Positions 15,691-23,550 of a DNA stretch of 33,377 bases are shown here, piece by piece. The first letter of the stretch is position 1, and every line of letters starts with the position of its first letter. The position numbers and the translations under genes are program-made. Source of the DNA: Candidatus Mediterraneibacter excrementigallinarum (lineage in GTDB: Bacteria > Bacillota > Clostridia > Lachnospirales > Lachnospiraceae); contig DWVT01000116.1 of the NCBI GenBank assembly GCA_019120075.1, forward strand, positions 1 to 33,377, read 5' to 3'. The notes beneath the pieces were generated by a model. The model was not told the origin of the DNA, did not search any database, and was given only the letters and a program-made list of their open reading frames with translations.

Positions 15691-16455
15691 ATGACTGTGT
15701 TGGAAGTAAAAAATCTGAAAAAGATATACAGACCCCGGTTTGGAGGAAATCAGGTGCAGGCGCTCTCCAGAGTGTCCTTCTCAGTGGAGGAAGGAGAGTA
15801 TGTGGCGATCATGGGAGAAAGCGGATCAGGAAAGACCACGCTTCTCAATATCATGGCTGCGCTGGATAAGCCGACAGAAGGGGAGGTCTATCTGGACGGG
15901 AAGCCGCTGTCATCGGTAAAGGATAAGGATATCTCGGAGTTCCGCAGGGACAATCTGGGCTTTGTGTTTCAGGAGTTCAACCTGCTTGACACCTTTAACC
16001 TGAAGGACAATATCCTTCTTCCTCTGGTTCTGAAAGGTCTTCCCTATAAGGATATGCCGCGGAAACTTCAGCCCATCGCAAGAGAGCTGGGCATCGAAAG
16101 CCTGCTGGAGAAGTACCCCTATGAAGTGTCCGGAGGGCAGAAGCAGAGAGCAGCTGCAGCGCGGGCGCTCATCACGGATCCCCGGATCCTGCTTGCCGAT
16201 GAGCCTACGGGAGCTTTGGACTCCCGCTCCACAGATGAACTGCTTGCTCTCTTTGCGAAGATCAATCAGAAGGGACAGACCATCCTCATGGTGACGCATT
16301 CCGTGAAAGCGGCGAGCCGGGCAGGAAGAGTGCTGTTTATCAAAGACGGAGAGGTGTTCCATCAGCTGTACAGAGGGAATATGACGGACGAACAGTTCTA
16401 TCAGCGGATATCAGACACTCTGACCATGGCAGCGACAGGTGGTGAGAGACGATGA
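15691..16455 (+). CDS. ABC transporter ATP-binding protein (BceA-like)
   Basis: The 254-residue ATPase has Walker A GESGSGKTT at 42-50, the Q loop at FVFQEFNLLD (91-100), the signature VSGGQ at 146-150, Walker B ILLADE at 166-171 and the switch histidine in MVTHS. It belongs to the MacB/BceA/LolD group that energises mechanotransmission permeases. With the partner permease it probably detoxifies or senses peptide antibiotics at the membrane. The start is supported by AAAGGAGG at 15675-15682. Its stop overlaps the permease ATG by four bases. Confidence 0.93.
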   Translation: MTVLEVKNLKKIYRPRFGGNQVQALSRVSFSVEEGEYVAIMGESGSGKTTLLNIMAALDKPTEGEVYLDGKPLSSVKDKDISEFRRDNLGFVFQEFNLLDTFNLKDNILLPLVLKGLPYKDMPRKLQPIARELGIESLLEKYPYEVSGGQKQRAAAARALITDPRILLADEPTGALDSRSTDELLALFAKINQKGQTILMVTHSVKAASRAGRVLFIKDGEVFHQLYRGNMTDEQFYQRISDTLTMAATGGERR

Positions 16456-18482
16456 AGAGAGGGCTTTATATCAGACTTGCCAGAACAGGCATTTTAAAAA
16501 ACAAGAAACTTTATTATCCCTATATCCTGACCTGCATCTGTATGGTCATGATGTATTATATCGTACTGTTCCTCTGCAGGAGCAAGGAGTTTGAGTCGGT
16601 GCCGGGAGCGGATACACTGCAGAGTATCCTGGGATTTGGCGTGGCGGTGATCGGTGTCTTTTCCCTGATCTTTCTATATTATACCAACTCGTTCCTGATC
16701 CGGAGACGACAGAAAGAATTCGGACTGTACAATATACTGGGAATGGGCAAACGGAACCTTGTAAAGATTCTCTTCTGGGAGAATGTGATGACTGCGGCAG
16801 TCTCCCTGGTGTTCGGTCTGGCCCTGGGCATACTCCTGTCGAAAGCGGTGGAGCTGGTTGCGGCGAGGATCCTTGGCGGTATGGCAGATTTCAGTTTTAC
16901 AGTAGATTGGGGCGGCCTTCTGAATACGGGAATTTTGTTTGCAGGAATCTTTATCCTGGTCATGCTGCGGATGATCGTTGCGATCCTGCGATCCCGGCCG
17001 GTGGAGATGCTGCGAAGCGAGAATGTAGGAGAGAAACCGCCGAAGGCAAACTGGATTCTGGCACTGCTGGGTCTGGCGGCTCTGATCTACGCATACAGGA
17101 TCGCGGTCACTATTGACGACCCGGTCACCGCGATCGCAATGTTTTTCGGGGCTGTGATCCTGGTGATAGCAGCGACTTATCTTCTTTTTATAGCCGGGTC
17201 AGTGACGCTTTGCAGGGCACTTCAGAAAAAGAAGTCTTACTATTATAAGACGAAGCATTTCGTCTCTCTTTCTTCCATGGTCTACCGGATGAAGCGGAAC
17301 GGAGCGGGGCTTGCATCCATCTGCATCCTTTCTACCATGGTCCTGGTCACGGTGTCGTCCACTTCCTGTCTGTTCCTGGGGACGGAGGAAGGCCTGCATA
17401 TGAGATACCCCAGGGATATCATAATAAACGCGTACCCCGGAGAGGGAGAGAGCCTGGAAGGAATGTTTGATGAGATCGACGGTATCGTTGAGAAACATGA
17501 TGTCTCCATGGAGAATGTGATACAGTATACAATGCTGAGTGTGGCGGCGTTCCAGGCGGGGGATATGTTTTATTTTGATTCAGGAGAGGCGTTCCAGACC
17601 GGAGCCGTGGATCTGCTCCAGGATATCCGGCAGATGTACATTTTTCCGTTGTCGGATTACAATCGGCTGATGGGAAAGGAAGAGACGCTGGCAGACGGGG
17701 AAGCGCTCCTGTATACGACGAAGATGACCTATGAATATGACACGCTTTCTCTGGAGAACTGCGGGACATGGAAGGTGAAGGAGAAACTTGACGACTTTAT
17801 CTCCGTGGGAGGAGATGTGGCGAATGTTTCTTCCGGTGTGTTTCTGATCGTAAAAGATGAATCCGTGGTCCGGCAGATTGAGAAGGGGGAGGCAGAAATC
17901 TACGGCGACAACATGTCAAATGTGCAGACATGCTACGGGTTTGACCTGGATTGTGGAACAGAGGAGCAGATCCAGATCAGCGGGGAGATCAGAGCTTTGA
18001 CGGATGATCCGCAGGGCGGAGGAGAGAACCCCTATCCGCCGGCAAGCGTGGAGTGCAGAGAAATTGAAAGAGCCGGGTTTTACGGGCTGAATGGAGGCCT
18101 CTTCTTCCTGGGATTACTGCTGGGAATTGTATTCCTCTTTGGCACAGTGCTGATCATGTATTACAAGCAGATCTCGGAAGGCTATGAGGATCAGGACAGG
18201 TTTGACATCCTTATGAAAGTCGGGATGACAAGGAGAGAGGTTAAGCAGAGTATCAACTCTCAGGTGCTGACCGTATTTTTCCTGCCTCTGGTCGTATCAG
18301 GAATCCACACGGCGTTCGCATTTCCCATGATCTCAAAAATGGTGACGATCCTGAGTGTAACGGATCAGAAATTCCTGATCACAGTGACGGCCGCGTGTTA
18401 TCTGATCTTCGCCGCATTTTATATCGTGATGTATCTGGTGACGTCTGGAGAATATTTCAGAATAGTCAGTAAAAAGAAGTGA
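16452..18482 (+). CDS. ABC transporter permease, FtsX-like (BceB-like)
   Basis: The 676-residue membrane protein has about ten predicted helices: one near the N-terminus (20-42), a group of three around 52-185, four around 205-320, then a large external domain (about 325-535) and final helices from about 545, 610 and 645. The long external loop between the last two groups is the mark of BceB-type permeases, where it contacts the peptide or lipid II cycle intermediate. The RRRQKEFGLYNILGMGKRNL segment (79-98) is the FtsX-family cytoplasmic coupling region. Specificity (bacitracin, nisin or other) cannot be read from the sequence. Confidence 0.88.
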   Translation: MKRGLYIRLARTGILKNKKLYYPYILTCICMVMMYYIVLFLCRSKEFESVPGADTLQSILGFGVAVIGVFSLIFLYYTNSFLIRRRQKEFGLYNILGMGKRNLVKILFWENVMTAAVSLVFGLALGILLSKAVELVAARILGGMADFSFTVDWGGLLNTGILFAGIFILVMLRMIVAILRSRPVEMLRSENVGEKPPKANWILALLGLAALIYAYRIAVTIDDPVTAIAMFFGAVILVIAATYLLFIAGSVTLCRALQKKKSYYYKTKHFVSLSSMVYRMKRNGAGLASICILSTMVLVTVSSTSCLFLGTEEGLHMRYPRDIIINAYPGEGESLEGMFDEIDGIVEKHDVSMENVIQYTMLSVAAFQAGDMFYFDSGEAFQTGAVDLLQDIRQMYIFPLSDYNRLMGKEETLADGEALLYTTKMTYEYDTLSLENCGTWKVKEKLDDFISVGGDVANVSSGVFLIVKDESVVRQIEKGEAEIYGDNMSNVQTCYGFDLDCGTEEQIQISGEIRALTDDPQGGGENPYPPASVECREIERAGFYGLNGGLFFLGLLLGIVFLFGTVLIMYYKQISEGYEDQDRFDILMKVGMTRREVKQSINSQVLTVFFLPLVVSGIHTAFAFPMISKMVTILSVTDQKFLITVTAACYLIFAAFYIVMYLVTSGEYFRIVSKKK

Positions 18483-18520
18483 AAAAGCCGTGATTTTCTG
18501 TCCATTTTGGTGTGAATGAT

Positions 18521-18591
18521 GGTATAATGATTGCATGAAATGCAATCCGAAGCGATAAAATCGCTTCGCCCCGCAACGCGGGGATTATACC
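18521..18591. repeat. Perfect four-armed cloverleaf sequence of unknown function
   Basis: Every base is accounted for by a closed structure. The outer stem is GGTATAAT (18521-18528) with ATTATACC (18584-18591). Arm 1 is GATTGCAT (18529-18536) with its complement at 18540-18547. Arm 2 is CGAAGCGAT (18548-18556) with 18560-18568. Arm 3 is CCCCGC (18569-18574) with 18578-18583. Each arm has a three-base loop and no junction base is unpaired. It is not a tRNA: no anticodon loop or CCA stem is present. It lies between the permease and the cytidylate-kinase-like gene, and its outer stem includes a -10-like TATAAT. Confidence 0.8.
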
Positions 18592-18651
18592 GGCAATCTA
18601 CGGCTTGAAAAGTAAATGCCGCGGCGCGGCGCTTCCTTTTCTGCGCGCGCA

Positions 18652-18666
18652 GTATAATGATTGCAT
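18652..18666 (+). repeat. Partial second copy of the cloverleaf start
   Basis: GTATAATGATTGCAT is identical to 18522-18536 in the cloverleaf, 130 bases away, and is followed by AAAA-ATGC, so only part of arm 1 can form. The TATAAT at 18653-18658 could be the -10 of the downstream gene, but no -35 is evident. The palindrome TGCGCGCGCA (18642-18651) abuts it, and a GC-rich stretch with GAAAAG/CTTTTC (18607-18612, 18636-18641) fills the space between the copies. Confidence 0.7.
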
Positions 18667-18701
18667 AAAAATGCGGGGGTTCGCAGAGAGGAGTGGCAGC
18701 T

Positions 18702-19337
18702 ATGATGAACCATACGATCATTACCATTGGAAGACAGTTTGGCAGCGGCGGACATGAGGTGGGAAACCGTCTCTCAGAGAGACTGGATATTCCGCTTTAC
18801 GACCACAACCTGATCCATATGGCAGCGCAGGAACTGAGGATCAGCAACGAAGATGCAACGAGAGTGGATGAGACCGTGCTGGGAAGATTTCTGTCAGCTT
18901 ATGCGGCGGGAAGCGTGGAATACCGTGCATTTGTGACAAGCGATGAATCGGGAAGACCACTTACGGACAGAGTGTATGAGAGACAGTCGGCGATCATACG
19001 GAAACTGGCTGATCAGGGGCCGGGAATCTTTGTCGGACGGTGTGCAGACTATGTGCTGGGGGACTATTCCAACTGCATCAACGCCTTTATCTACGCATAC
19101 AAAGAAGACCGGATCCGCAGGATCATGAAGCTCTATAACCTGGATGAGAAGAAGGCCATCGACCGGATCAAAAAGACAGACCGGGAACGCCGGGTTTACT
19201 ATGAGTCGAGGACAGGCAGAGAATGGGGCAGCATTGAGGCAAACAGCATGATGTTCAATGTAAGTCTTCTGGGGATTGACGGGACAGTCGATGCGCTGGA
19301 AGCGATCTACAGGAAATGGGATGAGCGGGACCGATAG
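18702..19337 (+). CDS. Cytidylate kinase-like family protein
   Basis: The 211-residue P-loop protein begins HTIITIGRQFGSGGHEVG, an unusual nucleotide-binding loop (GRQFGSGG) typical of the cytidylate-kinase-like family. This family is separate from true Cmk. Later marks are LYDHNLI, a basic lid region with DRERRVYYE, and a C-terminal helix. The phosphate acceptor is unknown. I place the start at ATG 18702, eight bases after AGAGGAG (18687-18693); an earlier in-frame GTG at 18693 overlaps that site and is unlikely. It faces the minus-strand lipid genes and ends at a hairpin terminator. Confidence 0.8.
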   Translation: MMNHTIITIGRQFGSGGHEVGNRLSERLDIPLYDHNLIHMAAQELRISNEDATRVDETVLGRFLSAYAAGSVEYRAFVTSDESGRPLTDRVYERQSAIIRKLADQGPGIFVGRCADYVLGDYSNCINAFIYAYKEDRIRRIMKLYNLDEKKAIDRIKKTDRERRVYYESRTGREWGSIEANSMMFNVSLLGIDGTVDALEAIYRKWDERDR

Positions 19338-19374
19338 TCCCTCATCTGTACAGAGAAAACTGTATAAGACGGTA

Positions 19375-19435
19375 AGAACCGGTCAGCGGTTGCGCCTGGG
19401 AAGGCGGATGCTGACCGGTTCTCTTTCTGTTTTTT
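19375..19435 (+). terminator. Terminator between converging genes
   Basis: AGAACCGGTCAGC (19375-19387) and its complement (19410-19422) form a perfect 13-base-pair stem with a 22-base loop, followed by a T-rich tract ending in six T (19430-19435). The stop codon of the minus-strand plsY-like gene lies inside the 5' arm, and the rest of the hairpin is coding on the minus strand. Confidence 0.82.
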
Positions 19436-20000
19436 CCGCTTTTGTGACATGACGGATGATCACCACTGCCGACAGGATCAGAGTGCCGAATACCACGGAG
19501 CGGGGCTCAAAACTGTGAAACGCTGCTGCGCTCAGGCAAACATAGGTCACGATGCTCCGCGCCATATGAGGCTCAATGATGATGACCAGTGAAAAAAGCA
19601 GATAAAATACAACAAGGGTGATCACCGGCTGAAGGTGAGGGTAAAGTCCCAGGAGACATCCGAATGAAACGGCAATTGACTTTCCTCCTTCTCTGGGGTG
19701 AAGAAACGGGAAAGCATGACCGATGACCGGAGCTGCCAGAACAAATGCAAACAGATGGTTTGCCGGGTTCAGTATCCTCAGGGCAAAATGTACGGGAAAA
19801 AATCCCTTCGCAAGTTCCAGACAGAGGATCAGGATCCCTGCCCGCACACCGGCGTGGCGGAAAGCGTTGAATGTGCCGGGATTACCGTCATCGCTCACCT
19901 CGCAGATATCAATGCCGTACAAATACTTCGGGATCAGTCTGGCGAAAAGTATGCTGCCCGACAGATATCCCAGAAGGATAAAGAAATAATATTGCTGCAT
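19383..20000 (-). CDS. PlsY-like glycerol-3-phosphate acyltransferase
   Basis: The 205-residue membrane protein resembles PlsY, which moves an acyl group from acyl-phosphate to glycerol 3-phosphate to start phospholipid synthesis. Family marks are LSGSILFA near the N-terminus, GNPGTFNAFR (PlsY: GNPGatN-R) and GHAFPFLHPREGGKSIAVSFG (PlsY: GH-FP-f--GGKGvAT). GGKS replaces the usual GGKG, and the C-terminal third is diverged, so it may be a paralogue. I chose the start at 20000 because AGAAGGAG (complement of 20004-20011) precedes it; the frame extends upstream. It is 31 bases after the glycosyltransferase gene. Confidence 0.72.
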   Translation of the reverse strand: MQQYYFFILLGYLSGSILFARLIPKYLYGIDICEVSDDGNPGTFNAFRHAGVRAGILILCLELAKGFFPVHFALRILNPANHLFAFVLAAPVIGHAFPFLHPREGGKSIAVSFGCLLGLYPHLQPVITLVVFYLLFSLVIIIEPHMARSIVTYVCLSAAAFHSFEPRSVVFGTLILSAVVIIRHVTKAEKTEREPVSIRLPRRNR

Positions 20001-20031
20001 GATACTCCTTCTTTCTGAAAATCTTTTCTGA

Positions 20032-21183
20032 TCAGTCTTTTGTACTTTGGGAAACATCCGGCGAAACGGTTTCTCCGCTCAGTTTCCTCAGAAAACGCCA
20101 GATGTTTGCCGCGGCATCCTCTGGCAGTGTTTCGCGCTGTTTCCGCCTCATCTCATCCTGACGTTTCCTGTCGTGGAGGAGCGACTGACCGCAGCGGATC
20201 AGTTCGTTCAGACTGCGCCCTGTGACAGACATGCCGTGTTCGGTAAAGAACGCGAGATTTTTCTCTTCACATCCGGGGATTGGTTTTGTGTGGATGATCG
20301 GGATGCCTTTGACAGCGGCTTCGGTACTGGTCAGTCCTCCGGGTTTGGTGAAGATCACGTCGCAGGCATCCATGTAGGCGGAAATATGTTCTGTGTATCC
20401 CAGGATGCGGATCTGCGGATGCCGGCCAAAGGCGGTGTGCATGATCTTTCTCAGACGTCGATTATTTCCGCAGATTACAATGATATACTCATCGGAAGCA
20501 AGCTTTGTGAGAAGCTGGGCGACCAGAAGATTTACCTTTCCGAACCCCATGCTGCCGCTCATGATGAGATAAACCTTTGCATCCTCAGGAATCCGGCAGA
20601 TCGATCTGGCTGCGGATTTCTTTCCCGGTTTTGAAAAAGCGGGTTTTACGGGGATGCCATAGGGGAGGAGCTTCTCTCCGGGAATCCCTTTTTCTGTGAA
20701 TTCACCGGCCAGAGAGGCGTGGGGGATGACATAGTAATCACAGTCTGTCTCCTCCCAGAACGGGATGCAGGTATAATCGGTTCCGATTGCAACCACCTTC
20801 TGGGCGAGCATCTTCTTCTTTTTCATATAAGTTATCGTCTCCGCCGGAAAAAGATGGGGGGTCACGATCACATCGCAGGGGTTCTCGTCCAGGTATTTTT
20901 TCAGCCTTTCGGCGAGAAGAGTATTTGCATAGTAGACCGGGGATTTTCGTCTGCTTGAGCTGACAAGTCCGCCGATCCGGTACAGAAGGGAGAAGAAAGC
21001 CGGAGTATGTTTGACGACGGAGACGTATCCGCCGCCAACCAGCCGGGAAATACGTTCTCCTGCCAGACTCATGATATCTACCAGCTCGGCTTCGTCGCCC
21101 TGAGACCGGGCGTACTCCATCAGAGCCTTGCCCGCCGAGTTATGTCCCTCGCCTGTATTGCATGATAAGATCAGTATTTTCAT
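20032..21183 (-). CDS. MGDG synthase/UgtP-like diacylglycerol glycosyltransferase
   Basis: The 383-residue glycosyltransferase (GT28 fold) opens with MKILILSCNTGEGHNSA, the acceptor-side motif of the MGDG synthase/UgtP group. The N-terminal domain (about 1-165) includes DVIVTPHLFPAE, and the C-terminal UDP-sugar domain (about 200-350) holds MSGSMGFGK and TKPGGLTSTEA (279-289). It probably adds a sugar to diacylglycerol at the inner face of the membrane, making glycolipid anchors or bilayer-modifying lipids. The sugar is not predictable. The neighbouring PlsY-like gene would feed the same lipid pool. The start-proximal GGGAAGTGAG is a modest ribosome binding site. Confidence 0.82.
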   Translation of the reverse strand: MKILILSCNTGEGHNSAGKALMEYARSQGDEAELVDIMSLAGERISRLVGGGYVSVVKHTPAFFSLLYRIGGLVSSSRRKSPVYYANTLLAERLKKYLDENPCDVIVTPHLFPAETITYMKKKKMLAQKVVAIGTDYTCIPFWEETDCDYYVIPHASLAGEFTEKGIPGEKLLPYGIPVKPAFSKPGKKSAARSICRIPEDAKVYLIMSGSMGFGKVNLLVAQLLTKLASDEYIIVICGNNRRLRKIMHTAFGRHPQIRILGYTEHISAYMDACDVIFTKPGGLTSTEAAVKGIPIIHTKPIPGCEEKNLAFFTEHGMSVTGRSLNELIRCGQSLLHDRKRQDEMRRKQRETLPEDAAANIWRFLRKLSGETVSPDVSQSTKD

Positions 21184-21247
21184 AATCGGTTCTCACTTCC
21201 CTGATAATAATATGCCTTGAGTTTATGACTCCGGCTGCCCGGAATCG

Positions 21248-22168
21248 CTACAGTATGATCTCCGAGAGAAATATGACAGCCGGAATGGTGACGACAGAAA
21301 GGACGGTCGTCATGGCAAAAAGCTCGGAGGAGTAGGTGTAGTTCTGCCGATACCGGATCGCCATCATAGTGCCTGTCGTGGCGGCCGGGCAGGCGGCTCC
21401 GATCAGGACCGTGACAGCGACTGCATCGGGCAGCGCCATCAGTTTCAGCACTCCGATCACAAGGAGCGGGATCAGGATCAGTTTGATAAAGGAGACAAAA
21501 TAGATCCTCGTATTGCGCAGCATCTTTCCGAGATCTGCCTGAGCAACGGAGAAACCGGCCACCATCATGGCAAGAGGGGTGTTCATGTCTGCAACATAAT
21601 TCATGGAATCAAGCACCACAGAAGGAATACGGATCCCCAGGAAAAACAGCACAACAGCCGCAATCGTAGAGAGGAACATGGGGGAGAGGACACCCTCCTT
21701 CATGTTCTTGAGTGAACATTTTTTCTCCATGAGGATAACTCCGTGTGTCCAGGAAAAAAGATTGAACGCCACCATGTATGCCGTGATATAAAATACGCCG
21801 TTGCCGCCAAAGACACTGTTGATCAGCGGAATCCCGATGAAACCGCAGTTGGAATACATACTGTTGAAACGCTCAATGCTGTAGTCCGTTCCGGATGAGG
21901 GACGGATCAGCGCGGTGGAAACAACGATCCCCAGGATATGGGTAAGAAACGCTGCGGCAAACGCAAGCAGAAGCCCTCTTACCATATCCGGATCATATTC
22001 TGTGCCCTGGTAGACTGTGATAATGAGAAGGGGATTGACCACCATAAGAAGCAGATTGGATAAAGAGCGGTTGCCGTTCTGATCAACCAGCTTTATTTTG
22101 TAACAGATAAATGCGAGCAGCATGATGAAGAACATCTTCACAAGCTGCTCAAAGATCAGTATAAACAT
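21248..22168 (-). CDS. AEC-family (auxin efflux carrier-type) transporter
   Basis: The 306-residue membrane protein has about ten predicted helices in two sets of five with a hydrophilic middle near residues 150-160. The pattern is that of the AEC/malonate-type permease family: NLLLMVVNPLLI in helix 2, YSNCGFIGIPL in the first discontinuous helix, and ACPAATTGTMMA near the C-terminus. The substrate is usually an organic anion but cannot be assigned. It begins 15 bases after the yqeY stop, with AAAGAGG as ribosome binding site, so the two are co-transcribed. Confidence 0.82.
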   Translation of the reverse strand: MFILIFEQLVKMFFIMLLAFICYKIKLVDQNGNRSLSNLLLMVVNPLLIITVYQGTEYDPDMVRGLLLAFAAAFLTHILGIVVSTALIRPSSGTDYSIERFNSMYSNCGFIGIPLINSVFGGNGVFYITAYMVAFNLFSWTHGVILMEKKCSLKNMKEGVLSPMFLSTIAAVVLFFLGIRIPSVVLDSMNYVADMNTPLAMMVAGFSVAQADLGKMLRNTRIYFVSFIKLILIPLLVIGVLKLMALPDAVAVTVLIGAACPAATTGTMMAIRYRQNYTYSSELFAMTTVLSVVTIPAVIFLSEIIL

Positions 22169-22183
22169 CAGAACGAAACCTCT

Positions 22184-22630
22184 TTACTGCATGAATCCGG
22201 CCAGAAGGTCGTTGACAAGCTTTCCGTCTGCTTTTCCCTTGACCTTCGGCATGAGCACTTTCATGATCCGTCCTTTGTCTTTCGCGGCAGGTTTTTCGAT
22301 GCCGAGTTCGGCCAGAACTTCACTGATCACTGCTTTGATCTCGTCCTCTGACATCATCTTCGGTGCGTACTCCTCCAGCACGGCCAGTCTTTTGTATGCC
22401 TCCTCCAGAAGATCCGCGCGGTTTTCCGGGGTCATCTCAATAGTTTCCTTTAACTGCTTGATCTCCTTTAATACGACCTGATTCTCTTCTTCTTCGGTCA
22501 GATCAGTTCGTTTGTCAATGGCTTTGTTTTTGAGAGAGGAGAGCAGAAAGGAAAGTGCGGCCTTTCTCTCCTTGTTGCCGGCTTTCATTGCGGCTACCAT
22601 AGCGCTTCTTACTTCATCGATCTTACTCAT
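22184..22630 (-). CDS. yqeY: YqeY/GatB C-terminal-like domain protein
   Basis: The 148-residue soluble protein matches the YqeY family: an N-terminal helical region (MSKIDEVRSAMVAAMKAG.. with KERKAALSFLLSSLKN), a central LTEEEENQVVLKEIKQLKE segment, and a C-terminal domain ending DKGRIMKVLMPKVKGKADGKLVNDLL. It is related to the tail domain of the GatB subunit of the tRNA amidotransferase, which suggests tRNA contact. Its exact role is unknown. AGGAGG at the complement of about 22639-22644 gives a strong start. It is the second gene of the minus-strand cluster. Confidence 0.88.
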   Translation of the reverse strand: MSKIDEVRSAMVAAMKAGNKERKAALSFLLSSLKNKAIDKRTDLTEEEENQVVLKEIKQLKETIEMTPENRADLLEEAYKRLAVLEEYAPKMMSEDEIKAVISEVLAELGIEKPAAKDKGRIMKVLMPKVKGKADGKLVNDLLAGFMQ

Positions 22631-22671
22631 GACTGTATACCTCCTGATATTTATATAGTATGGAACATTTT

Positions 22672-23313
22672 TTACCGGTGTATGCCTGCCCGGAGTTCTT
22701 CTGCCCAGGCCTGCAGGTTGTAGGTGTGTCCGTCAAACAGTTTCAGGATCACGCCGGTAGGGTTGTCTTCGTTTGCAAAAGCGTTCGCCTCGTCCGTATC
22801 CACATGCATGGCAAGGGAATAGGAAGGGCTGACCCGGACTACCACGTCGGAAAAGATCAGGGAACGCTCATAGCTTGTGGTGATGACAAAGACGATATCA
22901 TTGTCTTTTACGTGAGCCCGGAGCGCGTCGACCGGTGTCATATGGATATGGCGTTTGGCCACAATGACTCCCTTGTCCAGTTCTATTTTCCCCTTTGGCC
23001 CGATCAGGGTGCAGCCGGGAGTTCCTTCCAGATCTCCTGACTGTCGGATCACGCTCTTGATCCCGAGACGTCTTGCGTCTGTCACGGAAATCTCTACCTG
23101 CGTCTCATTCCGGCACGGGCCGAGGATGACTACTTTTTCAAACCGGCCTTTGGGACCGACCACGGTGAGACGCTCCTTACAGGCGTACTGTCCGGGCTGG
23201 CTCAGTTCTTTGGCAAAGGTCGGCTTTGTGCCGGGACCAAACAGGGTTTCGAAATCTTTTTCTGTGATATGGATATGTCTCGCAGAAGTCTCGATCGGTA
23301 TTGTTAAACTCAT
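22672..23313 (-). CDS. pduL: Phosphate propanoyltransferase (PduL-type)
   Basis: The 213-residue enzyme exchanges acyl-CoA and acyl-phosphate, feeding acetate or propionate kinase. Two beta-barrel PduL domains carry the zinc-site histidines His13 and His15 (SARHIHIT), His122 and His124 (AKRHIHMTP) and His170 (AMHVDTDEANA). There is no N-terminal shell-encapsulation helix and no microcompartment gene nearby, so it is probably the free housekeeping form replacing Pta. The start is ATG 23313, preceded at 11 bases by AAGGAG. A GTG four codons upstream overlaps that site. A near-consensus minus-strand promoter lies at 23356-23384. Confidence 0.9.
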   Translation of the reverse strand: MSLTIPIETSARHIHITEKDFETLFGPGTKPTFAKELSQPGQYACKERLTVVGPKGRFEKVVILGPCRNETQVEISVTDARRLGIKSVIRQSGDLEGTPGCTLIGPKGKIELDKGVIVAKRHIHMTPVDALRAHVKDNDIVFVITTSYERSLIFSDVVVRVSPSYSLAMHVDTDEANAFANEDNPTGVILKLFDGHTYNLQAWAEELRAGIHR

Positions 23314-23355
23314 GGATATTCCCACTCCTTTTCTGAACTTATGCCCATGTTTAAG

Positions 23356-23384
23356 ATTTTAGCAGAATAAAGTGAGGTTTTCAA
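23356..23384 (-). promoter_or_regulatory. Promoter for pduL and the minus-strand cluster
   Basis: On the minus strand, TTGAAA (complement of 23379-23384), a 17-base spacer and TAAAAT (complement of 23356-23361) preceded by TGC form a strong extended -10 promoter about 43 bases before the pduL ATG. Confidence 0.78.
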
Positions 23385-23453
23385 TACCGGATGCAAAGGT
23401 TAAAAACGAGTAAAAATGAAGTAAACAAAATATAAAGAAAATGTAAAATTTGA

Positions 23454-23506
23454 TTGACATGCCTGATGAGTACATGCTAGTTTAATAATAGCGCGTAAAA
23501 ACGCGC
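23454..23506 (+). promoter_or_regulatory. Promoter and leader stem of the Na+/phosphate symporter gene
   Basis: A perfect TTGACA (23454-23459) is followed at 18 bases by TAGTTT (23478-23483) with an upstream TG. A small perfect stem GCGCGT-AAAA-ACGCGC (23491-23506) would form at the start of the transcript. The DNA upstream (23385-23453) is very A-rich, possibly an UP element. Confidence 0.65.
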
Positions 23507-23550
23507 GGGTTAAAAAGTAAATATAGTTTTCACTAAAGGAGAAAAGAGAA

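Noticed and set aside
18521-18591. tRNA gene as explanation for the cloverleaf
   Set aside because: There is no seven-base anticodon loop, no T-loop or D-loop sequence, and all hairpin loops are three bases long.
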